A DNA stretch of 41,805 bases. Origin: Chrysochromulina parva (taxonomy: Eukaryota > Haptophyta > Prymnesiales > Chrysochromulinaceae). Under the pieces are notes generated by a model, which was not told the origin of the DNA, made no database searches, and saw only the letters and a list, made by a program, of their open reading frames with translations. Shown one piece after another: positions 33,542 through 41,805 of the stretch. The stretch's first letter is position 1; each line of letters opens with the position of its first letter. The position numbers and the translations under genes were made by a program. Location: assembly GCA_002887195.1 (NCBI GenBank), contig PJAB01000108.1:1-41805 (forward strand). Direction: 5' to 3'.

Positions 33542-34594
33542 ATGGCCCGTTCAACATCGTCGTTGATTCTTTTGACGGCCATCGCGATCACGCTCGCCGT
33601 GTCGCCACCTCTTCCAGTAACCGACAGCTTCTTGGCCGGCAGTTCCGAGGGTGACACATGCGGGGGCGATAGCGCCGCGGCACAGCGATACCACGGTCAT
33701 CGCACAGATGGAAGCAAGGGGGCAGCATACGTTTTCTCCATATTTGGCCGCTGCTCGTCACGACACCAGGCGCAGCTGCTCACGAGCGCAGAGATCCTGC
33801 AGGACACAAAACCGCAGTTTCCGCTTGCGGCGATGCTCTCACCAACGTGTTGGCGCAACCTCACCTTTCGCACACTGCTGGAGCAGCAGTCGATCACGCC
33901 GATCTGCGTGCCGCGCATCAACAACGTGACATGCCGCGGGGCGCGCCAGCGCGGCAGTTTCTTCGACGAACATTGGACGAAGCTCAACCTGCATAACCTG
34001 ACCGGTCTCCGCGTGGCCTTCTATCTCGATAGCGACCTGGTCGTGCAGCGCAACCTCGACAGCGTCGTGAGCACTCTGCTCAATCGTCCGTCGCTCATGG
34101 AGGCACGCACGCCGCAGGGATGCCTGGGCAATGATGCGGCATATACGTGGTTCAATACAGGCGTCTGGGCCGTGAAGCCCAACGCGCACGAAATGTCAGG
34201 CCTCATTGCATGGTTGAAGAACGGCAGCTCGGTGTGCTACGACGGCGACCAGAGCGCGGCGATGGGCTACTGGAAAAGCCCCGGCGGCAAGGGTGGACGC
34301 TTGAGGTCTCAGGTGCTTCTTCTGCACGTCGGTTACAATATGAAGGCGGACCAGGGCCCCCAGGCGTGCCTTAGCAAGCGGAATCTCAACGCGAGCGACC
34401 TGCATGTGGTCCACTTCTCGGGCAAGCAGAAGCCCTTTTCCATGTTCAAAAACAAGGACGACACGTGGAAGGCCGCTCGCGAGAGCTACATGCGCCACTT
34501 CAAAAAGTGGGAGGTGCTCCTTGGTGTGCCCTCCTGCACAGAGAAGCAGCTGCTGAAGACAAACATGGGCTGCTATACGACGTCTCAGGACTGA
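33542..34594 (+). CDS. GT8-like glycosyltransferase, secretory
   Basis: A 350-residue protein from the ATG at 33542 (GGCATGG context), which begins a clear signal peptide or short type II anchor (SSLILLTAIAITLAVSPPLP). GT8 features: the metal/UDP-binding DSD (163-165, in RVAFYLDSDLVVQRNLD), FNTGVWAVKP (204-213) and HFSGKQKPF (291-299). These correspond to the DxD, FN.GV and HF.G..KPW elements of glycogenin, plant GUX and galactinol-synthase relatives. Several N-glycosylation sequons (NLT, NVT, NGS, NAS) fit a lumenal location. It probably transfers a sugar from a UDP-sugar to a secreted glycan or protein; the acceptor is unknown. Confidence 0.82.
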   Translation: MARSTSSLILLTAIAITLAVSPPLPVTDSFLAGSSEGDTCGGDSAAAQRYHGHRTDGSKGAAYVFSIFGRCSSRHQAQLLTSAEILQDTKPQFPLAAMLSPTCWRNLTFRTLLEQQSITPICVPRINNVTCRGARQRGSFFDEHWTKLNLHNLTGLRVAFYLDSDLVVQRNLDSVVSTLLNRPSLMEARTPQGCLGNDAAYTWFNTGVWAVKPNAHEMSGLIAWLKNGSSVCYDGDQSAAMGYWKSPGGKGGRLRSQVLLLHVGYNMKADQGPQACLSKRNLNASDLHVVHFSGKQKPFSMFKNKDDTWKAARESYMRHFKKWEVLLGVPSCTEKQLLKTNMGCYTTSQD

Positions 34595-34918
34595 GCGCAC
34601 ACTTTCTTAGAGGCGCGGGCCGGTCATGGGGCCGGTTAATTCCTTAGGTGAACTAGTACAGGAGAGATCGGGCCTCACAACCGAAAAGTATAAAAGTATT
34701 TGCGGACTGGTCCAGCCATGGGTCCAATGCATGGGTCCGCTGCGCACTGCCGACTGCGCGAGATTTTGGCGCACGATCGGGATTTTGGACCATTGGGGGA
34801 GGGTTTCAACACTCAGGTAGTCACCCCTCATAGGTGTTTCAACATAATGGCGGAGTACATAACTTTCGTCTGTACCGGTATCCGTCTCAACTTACTTCTA
34901 TGTTCTCATTGTAGTACT

Positions 34919-34939
34919 AAGAACTACTTCGTAGTTCTT
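34919..34939. repeat. Perfect short hairpin
   Basis: AAGAACTAC and GTAGTTCTT are exact reverse complements separated by TTC. It lies just 5' of the 48-base tandem repeat. Confidence 0.7.
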
Positions 34940-34954
34940 ATTCGTTCATTCATA

Positions 34955-35050
34955 GTACATAACATGACATAACATGACAGCGGCGCACCGCAAGGACTTT
35001 GGGTACATAACATGACATAACATGACAGCGGCGCACCGCAAGGACTTTGG
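34955..35050. repeat. Two exact 48-base tandem repeats
   Basis: Each unit starts GTACATAACATGACATAACA and ends GCACCGCAAGGACTTTGG. Within each unit ATAACATGAC occurs twice (11-base sub-repeat). The copies occupy 34955-35002 and 35003-35050 and appear identical, which implies a recent duplication. They are 90 bases upstream of the giant gene's ATG. Confidence 0.9.
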
Positions 35051-35140
35051 GGGGACCGCGCCGAAACTGCCGGCTGACTGACTGACTTCGCGGGTGACGT
35101 TACACTTTCAGCATGCGCCCCAAGTTTTCCCAGTTCACGC

Positions 35141-38100
35141 ATGGCTACCCCCAGTTCCCTCAGTCTGCCTCCTCTCTCTCAGCAGTCCATAGAGCGCTCC
35201 GTCGAGCGTTCATCCATCTCGAGAGGCTCATCCATCGACCGCTCATCCTACTATCAAAATATTCATGAGAGCGCTTTGCGGAGTTCGACTCCGCGGGGCC
35301 TCATGTCCTCCTCAACAGGCCCGGCCTCGCTGCTCCTTTATCCGCCGGCACTGCCATTCAGCCTGACGCTGCCAGTCACGGTTGAACCGCTCGCACCGCC
35401 AGAGGTTAGCCGAGGCCACTCGAAATCTGAAGCTCCCGCGCGCTGCCTGTGCTGACGGGCTGCTCCGCCGACTCTCGTATCGCGACAGCCTACCGCGGTG
35501 CCATGGATGCTCATCGAACGTCGTGAAGCGCTCATTGAGCGGCTGCGATCGTTTGCGCTCGAGTGGTCGCGAACGCCCGAGAAACGACCCGCGGCGGCGC
35601 CGGTACACCTGTGTGCGGAATACGCCGCCCGCCTCGCGATGTTGCCGCGGCAGGCCGCATCACCACCGCCTAAGCTGCCCGTGCCACTCAGCATTCCCTT
35701 TGGTTCGCCCAGGAGGCGGCGGAAGCAGGAGGAGCTCGTGTACCTCGCTCTTGCGCCGCAATTGGCACAGCAGCAGGAGCCGCCCCAAGAGCTGCCGCCG
35801 CCGCAGCAGCAGTCGCAGCCGCAGCCGCAGCCAGAGCCGCAGTCACCGACGCCGCCAGGGCCGCCGCCGCCCCTGCGGCAGCGCCACTCGCCTCGCGCAG
35901 CGCCGCCCACCCACACGCCGGTGAGCAGCTCCGTGCCTGCCACCCACAAGATTGAGCCTCCTTCCAACTTCCACCACCAGCACAAGCTCAGCGCCGCGCC
36001 GACGGGCTTCGGCTGGGCGGCATCGGCGGCCTCCGCTGTGAGCGGGGACGTCGACGCGGCGCAGCAGTTGGTGGCCCAGCTACTCAGCGAGCTGATGGCA
36101 TGCACACTCGCGCTCGTAGAAGCCCTCAACCCTCTCGAATGGAGCGCCGTATCGGTCGAAAAGTCAAACACCGGGACTGGGGCCGTGTCGGGCACACCGC
36201 GGCTGCCGCCCTCACCATCATCATCCTCAACACCCTCAACACTCTCATCACCCTCGTCGCGATCGCAGACTGACCACCAAAGCTTCAGCAGCGGCGGCCG
36301 CAGCAGTCGCAGCGAAGATCGCAAGGGCCCGCGGCCCGTAAGCTCGCCCCGCGAGCTCGCAGCCCGTAAGCTCGCCCCGCTCCATCCCGTACTTCCCGTC
36401 TCGCCGCGGCCCGTGTCGCGTGGCAACTCGCGGCCCGTGTCGCGTGGCACCGCAGCCTCGGCTGCCAGATCGGCCACAGAGAGCTCCGCGGCCGACATCG
36501 AGGTCGCTAGGGGCGCCTCGGGCGCCGCTCTGCCCGAACATTGGATCGCATGGGCACTCCGTCCGCCGCCGGCCATCGTGGCGGTCGGCCCGCCTCCTGG
36601 GCTCAAATCCGGTGTCGCCTATCTGCTGCAGGTGCTCCTTGACTTCCACCGACTGCCCCTGCCCTCGGTGACCGACCCGTTCGCCCTACTTTGGTTCGAC
36701 GAGACACGCGAGGCGCGTCTGCTGCCCGAGGCGTTGCATGCGCCGCCCACACACGCAAAGCTGCGCGCTGCCGGCTTCAAGCTGCGTGCGCTCATGTGCC
36801 CCGAGCATATGCGCATCCTCTACAGGGCACAGCGCTCGCCACTCGGCCGCAACGACCCCTCGTGGAGGGCGCTGAGCACGCTACTATACGGTAGCCCCGG
36901 AGGATACATGCAGAGGCTGCGCCAAATTTGGGTGCGCGAGCAGGCGGCGCTCCGCATGCAGATGTGGCTCATTCGCGCGCGCATGCGCGTGCGTATGCGC
37001 GCGCGGCGCGAGGCGCGGCGTCACGTGGCGGCAACCACCATCCAGCGGCACTACCGCGTACGTCACGACTGGCTCGGGGCGCCCGCCTCGCTGTTCGGCG
37101 ACGTGTCCCTCGAGGTACGTCGTCGTGCGGAGCAGGAGAAGCGCGAGATGGAGGCGGCCCTCGTGGCTCAACGGCGCGAGGAGCGCCGGTTGGCAGCGCG
37201 CCAAGCCCTCCTGGCGAGGCGTCGTGCAGCGGTCAAGTCTGCTCTCGGTCCCTGCCGGGCGTTTTACAAGGCGCGCCGTGTGGTGGGCGACCGGTGGCTC
37301 ACTGCCCTTGCCAAGCGGTGGCTCGTCCGCTCTCGCGCCGCGAGGACGGTCGCGTCGATCGGCGCGAGCGCCGCCACGCACGCCGCCGCCACCCGCTTCC
37401 AGGCGGCCTTCCGAGCTCAGATGACGCGCGCGAGGCTCATCACCGTGCAGTTCGAGCTGTGCGCGCGCGCGGCGAGTGCGTCGGCGGCAGCTGTGAATCT
37501 TCGGCAGCCTCTGTGGAATGCCCTCACTGGATGGCGGCTCGAGGCGAGTCAGAGTGCTGAGAGTGCGTCGGCCGCGCTCGCCTCGCTCGAGCTCGCGAGC
37601 CGCGCGCACGAGCTGTTGCTACGGCGGCAGCATGCCGCGGCTGTGGCGCGCAGTGCGCTGCTGCGTTGGTACATGGGCGACGGCAGGCCACTCACGGAGG
37701 CAAAGCTCTTCGAAGCTGTCGCCCAGGCAAGCGCTGAGCTCGCCGCCGCCGCCACCGCCGAGGCCTCGAAGGCTGCCGACCCCGCGGCAGAGCCAGCGCA
37801 GGTGGCGGCGGCGCAGGTGGCGGCAGCAGCGCCTTCTGCCGCGCCCGCGCCGGCTGCCGCGGCTTCATCCGGCGGCGTCTTGTCCGGCGACTTGTCCGGC
37901 GAAAGAGCCGACACTCATTCGCCGACAGAGAGATCGGCGTCACCTCCGCCGACTCTCCTGGGCGCGGCGTCGGGCGCTGCGTCGGGCGCGGCGGCCTCGA
38001 GCGCAGCGGCGTCTGCGTTTGCGGAGCTCGAGTCGGCCATGCTGCAGGCCGAGCGTCTCGAGGAGCGTGTGAGTCGGATGAGCGGTGCCGCCGAGTGCTG

Positions 38101-41100
38101 CGCCAAAGTACTCACTGCTCTGCCGATGGCCTTCGACGCCCTCGCGGGTGTTGAAGAGCTTCTGACCCGCGCTGCCGACGGCTGGGCAGCCTCGGCCGCG
38201 GCGGGCCTTTCAAGGCTGCCGGCACTCACGCACGCGTGGGTACAGCTCGAGCAGTTGGCGGCGCTCCATCGGCATGCCGCGTCGCTCAAGCAGCTCGCGC
38301 TGCGCGAAGAGGGCGTTCCAAATAAGGAGAGCGCCATGTCCGATCTCCGATGCAGATACGAAGAGGCGCGTGCTTCCGAGCACTCGACTCGCATAGCTCT
38401 CAAGGCCCTCGAGGCCGGATCGCGAGACCGGCTCGCCTGGCTCAAGGCTACCGAGCGACTTGCTCAAGCACACGGCGCCCTCGCACTCTTGGCCACTCTC
38501 GAGAGCGCACGTGCCGAGGCCCTCGCCGGCGCGCGTCAGCTGCGTGTGCGCGAGTTGCAAGCGCAGCGACTCGGGAGCATTCGCGCGAAGCTCGAGGCAT
38601 GCCGCGCGCAGGGATCCATTGACGAAGCTCACGGCGCGCGCCGGGCGCTCGGAGCGCTTGTGGGGGCGGAGAGCGAGGCTGGGCGCGGTGGGCGCGTCTT
38701 TTCGGTGCGTGCGGCGGTGTTCGCGGCGCTCGAGACGGCGCTCGAGCGCTCGCAACGGGCGCAGCGCGAGCTTGCGGCGGAGCTCACGGCAAGGCGCCAG
38801 GCGGAATCGAGGCAGCGACGTGCTGCCGCCTCTTCTCATGTGCGGCGGGCCACGACCTCACCACATAATAAGGAAGGCCCAAATAAGGAAGGCCCAAATA
38901 AGGAAGGCCGGGAGACCATGCTGCGTAGCACCGTGCATGCAATCCAAGGGGAGGTTGACGCGCTCCGCGCGCTTATGAGCCTCTTGCCGAGCGAAGTGGA
39001 GCGGCTGCCGAGCTCGTGGCTGCGGCTCAATGTGGATGAGTTGCTCGAAGAGGCAGCGATGCGACAACGGCACGCGGAGCACGTGGCGAAGGCGAGATCG
39101 CGCGAGCTCGAGGAGCACGAGCTTGCGATGCAAGCGATGCGCGGCGCGACGAGCACCAGATTCCGTCGCGCTGCCCGGCTCACCAGCCAGCTGCACGCCT
39201 TCCAAGTTGCCAGCGGCGGCGCCTCCACCGCCGCTAGCGGCGCTGGCGGCAGCGGCGACGCCGGTGCCGGCAGCGGCGGCGGCGGTGGTGGCGCTGGCTG
39301 CGGCATCGAGATGACGCTTCCAGATGGTGGCGTGCCGCGAAGGCTCGAGCCCGAGGGCCAGTGGGAGCGTCGTCATGTACACGTGGCACTCGCGCACGCC
39401 GCCGGTGCCTTGCATGCGGGCGCGACGCCTCGTACGGTAGGCGGGCGCGAGGCCTTGCTGGCGGCGGTGCGGCTCCGACCGCCCAGATGGCTCTGTGAGC
39501 CCTCGAATCGTATCACGCCAGAGCAGCTGCTGGCTGCGGCCCAGCTCGTCGGCGTGCGAGTCGAGTTGAGCGGCGAGGCTAATAAGGCACGTATCGCTGG
39601 CCCCACTTGCCTTGTTAGGCCCGAGTGGAGCCTCCTGTGGCTTGGGCTTGAGCTCCTCCGAGCTCCCCTGCCGATCGGATGGTGCGACGTGCCGCCCGCT
39701 TTGCCCTGGCAGCTGCCAACGTTTGTGCTGGAGCGGGGGCCAGATCGGGGGCCAGAGTTGGATCGCGGGCTAGTCGCGGGCCACGTCGTGGACGATGGCG
39801 AGCCTGCGGTCCTCGCCGCGCTGAGCCGCGCGCTGCACAAGCGGCCGAGTGCCTCGATGCCGCGCCCGAGCAGCTTCCCAGTCGACTTTTTCGAGCGTGG
39901 CACGTGCGTCACTGCCTCGTCCGACATTGCCTTTGGCGGCGACGTGCTGCACAACTCGAGCGCGACCAATGCAAAGGCGCGCCTCTTGTCCAATACGGAG
40001 GACTACGTGTCCTCGCCGAACATGACGGCGCTCACGCTGCACGTGCACAATTCCAACGCCGAGCAGGTGCTCGTGGGCATCCGCGTACTGCTCGGCTCGG
40101 CCCACCCTCATGACATCCCTGCGTCCTTCTCTCTCTTTGGGCGCACGATCGCGACACACGAGGGGCAAAGGCGCTGGTACGACGTGCCGCTGACCGAGGC
40201 GGAGGCGATCGCGGGCCACAGGCAGCTGACCCTCGTCTTCTCGGCGACGCACTCGGGCATCAACGTGCCCGTCATTGACGCGGTCGACGTGTACGCCCAA
40301 TCCAAGGCGCAGTTTGGCTACGACGCGAAGCTCGCAACCATGGTCGAGCAGTACCAGCTGATGGGCTCGGCTCTGGTGGACCGAAGCAAAGAGACCGAGG
40401 TGCGCGTCGCCACGGTGGCGGCCCCGGCTGCCGCTGCAATGGAGAGCGTCGTGACCTCCACCGCCCCTGCGATCGTTGGCGGGAGGTCCAAGGCTGCGAG
40501 ATGGCAGCAGGAGATCAACGACCCCGTCGGGCCGCTTGGACCGTGGACCCTACGGGAACACCTCAAGTGTGAACACCTCAAGTTCAGCGGAGGGAAGCGT
40601 GCCCTCGACTTTTCGGGGGTGAGGGATTCGGACGGTTCCGGAGACGTCACTCTGGCGGGATTCGTCACTCAGGCGGGATTCGTCACTCTGGCGGGATTCG
40701 GCGACTTCGTCAGGTCCGTCGGCTTTACAGACGCATCCCAGGCGCAGATCGAAGAGACATTCCAACACTTTGACGTGGATGGCTCAGGCCGGATCCCGTA
40801 CGTGGAGCTTGACAAGAGGCTTCGCCAACGGCCGATGGTGCAAGAGCCACCCCCCAAGCCGTCACCGTCAGGGGCGAGCAGCGCAGCAGCCCTCGCGCTC
40901 TTAACGACGCTCGAGGACACGGAGGCGGCTGCTGACGCACCCGCACCCGCACCCGCCACCGGCGCCGCACCGAGCGCCACACCGAGCGCTGCACCGAGCG
41001 CCGCTCAAGGCCGCCACCCGCTTCTTCCCGCTCTCGTATCGGAGCTCGGATTCTTGCGGCAGCGGCGGAGGCTGCGCTGGCGCATGTACCGGCCTTTGGA

Positions 41101-41665
41101 GCCAGTCTGGCTCTTCTCGATCGCGGATGCGACCGATGGTGGCGGGCGAACAACCTATGTGGACCTGCGCACGGGCGCCCGATACGACGCGTTCCCGAGC
41201 GAGTTGCTGCCTGCGCCGCCGCCTGTCGAGCCGCCCGTGCTCGTCGGCGGTTTCGCGGCCGTTGTCGAGGCCGAACGCGAGCGGCACGCGGCAGAAAAGC
41301 GCGCGGCGGCACGGCAGGCGCGGCGCGAGCAGCTCGCATCCGAGGCTGCGCACGCCGAGGCGGCGACGCGCGGGGTGCGTGCTGAGGCGCTCCGGCTGCG
41401 CCCGCGTTGCGCCGTCGAGCTCATGCACGCCGCGCGCGCCCTTCGCCTGGATTTGGTGGCCCAGCCCGAGCTTGCCTTCCTTGCGGAGCTTGCCCTCTGC
41501 TCCGCGCTGCCCGCCGGTTGGGAGCTCGTGCCCCAGGGGATAGCACCAGCAGGCGCCGTTGGGGCTGCCTCTGGCGCCGCGCCCGTGCGCTACCGCCACG
41601 TTGTGAGCGGCACAGTGCACTCGAGCCACCCGCTCGAGGCCGTCGCCACGCATTTTCGAGTGTGA
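35141..41665 (+). CDS. Giant IQ / EF-hand / WW-like protein, ciliary or centrosomal candidate (two exons)
   Basis: Exon 1 (35141-35404, 88 codons) and exon 2 (35489-41665) share a frame across an 84-base GT-AG intron that carries an in-frame TGA; the product is 2146 residues. Exon 1 is Ser/Pro-rich with SIERSVERSS and SIDRSS repeats. Exon 2 begins Gln/Pro-rich, then has IQ motifs (about 601-617, IQRHYRVRHDW; about 717, FQAAFRAQMTRAR), long Ala/Glu/Arg coiled coils, and a beta-sandwich-like region (about 39880-40330 on the map). An EF-hand pair follows; the second loop, DVDGSGRIPYVE (about residue 1850), is canonical. Two segments, LLWLGLELLRAPLPIGW and FLAELALCSALPAGWELV, resemble the 'L..A...L.APLP.GW' lead-in of WW domains in CEP164-type proteins, and the last is followed by a degenerate WW. 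The overall mix suggests a basal-body or flagellar scaffold. Without the intron, translation would have to start at 35507. Confidence 0.75.
35405..35488 (+). other. Intron (84 bases, phase 0) with in-frame stop
   Basis: The donor is GAG/GTTAGC and the acceptor CGCGACAG/CCT, with a branch-like TGCTGAC at 35448-35454 that overlaps the in-frame TGA (35453-35455). The length is a multiple of three and both sides are in the same frame, so retention would give a truncated 104-residue product. Confidence 0.65.
38867..38911 (+). repeat. Three 15-base in-frame repeats (NKEGP)
   Basis: AATAAGGAAGGCCCA is repeated three times, the last with a terminal change, encoding NKEGPNKEGPNKEGR in a linker between coiled-coil segments of the giant protein. 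Confidence 0.9.
40646..40699 (+). repeat. Three 18-base repeats within an EF-hand
   Basis: GTCACTC[TA]GGCGGGATTC is repeated three times head to tail, encoding VTLAGF, VTQAGF, VTLAGF. It directly follows the DSDGSGD half of the first EF-hand loop, so the loop's second half and the exiting helix have been lengthened by 12 residues. Confidence 0.9.
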
Positions 41666-41805
41666 TGGTTCATGCTTAAGCTAGACAATGGGTAGGCACC
41701 ACTTGTCGTGGACCGACGGGGGGGCGCGTTCTGGAAGGGGTATTCAAGTTGCCCCTTAGCCCGCCGCAGGCGCGAAAATTTGGGCACTATTTACTGCAAA
41801 TAACA
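41666..41805. other. 3' flank of the giant gene
   Basis: No gene seen in the last 140 bases. A run of seven or more G is present near 41717. The window ends here. Confidence 0.4.

Larger units (their letters stand above)
34595..35140. other. Intergenic region with hairpin and 48-base tandem repeat
   Basis: No gene seen. It has a TATAAAA at about 34689-34695, a 9-base hairpin (34919-34939), and two exact 48-base tandem units (34955-35050). The long two-exon gene starts at 35141. Confidence 0.5.

Noticed and set aside
35338..36606. 422-codon minus-strand frame rich in Gly, Ser and Cys
   Set aside because: Complement of the Gln/Pro-rich start of the giant gene; no ATG-supported protein features.

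Overview
The window looks like nuclear DNA of a unicellular, flagellated, photosynthetic eukaryote with a GC-rich, gene-dense, intron-poor genome. A haptophyte or another alga with a complex plastid is the best guess; this is an inference, and no marker gene fixes the taxon. The support is: Golgi or secretory enzymes with signal peptides or type II anchors, two proteins with plastid or thylakoid style leaders (a DUF2358 protein and a DCC-family protein), a very large IQ/EF-hand/WW-like protein of ciliary or centrosomal type, a nucleolar Cgr1/CCDC86 homologue, and two short GT-AG introns. There are no operons, Shine-Dalgarno starts, rRNA or recognisable tRNA genes. Genes lie on both strands, 150 to 1150 bases apart.

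Layout. 0.4-12.8 kb: two related sulfotransferase-like genes (386-2032 and 11226-12761, both +) flank a SAM methyltransferase (-), a mitochondrial-type AAA+ ATPase (-), a four-helix membrane protein (+), a thylakoid-type DCC-family protein (-, probable one-base frame break near its start) and a small nuclear-type protein (-). 13-15 kb: an amidoligase-like (COOH-NH2 ligase) protein (+). 15.3-20.3 kb: a 1648-residue polytopic membrane protein of unknown family with five YDFST[RK] motifs (-). 20.6-23.9 kb: an alpha/beta serine hydrolase with two ubiquitin-interacting motifs, interrupted by a 77-base intron, and a secreted TPR-methyltransferase (both -). 24.2-28.5 kb: an unknown gene whose 3' end runs through three frames, a foldback repeat element, a WD40-like propeller and a DUF2358 protein (all +). 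28.7-31.3 kb: Cgr1/CCDC86 and an ankyrin protein (-). 31.6-41.7 kb: a coiled-coil/EF-hand-like protein, a GT8 glycosyltransferase and a 2146-residue giant protein built from two exons (+).

How the genes may work together. There is no obvious single pathway. The nearest thing to a theme is the secretory pathway: two sulfotransferase-like enzymes, a GT8 glycosyltransferase and possibly the first methyltransferase could all act on extracellular glycans or scales. The plastid proteins, the nucleolar protein and the ciliary candidate look like unrelated neighbours.

Non-coding structure is the other notable content: a roughly 120-base repeat found just 5' of two neighbouring minus-strand genes, a 365-base-spaced repeat family at 6.78-7.27 kb, a 257-base foldback element with a solo arm 15 kb away, a cluster of bZIP-type sites before the DCC gene, and an intron whose first 19 bases are nearly identical to the start of the next exon. 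Start codons were chosen as the first in-frame ATG with reasonable context or a recognisable targeting peptide; several reading frames stay open upstream only through non-ATG codons, which I did not use.
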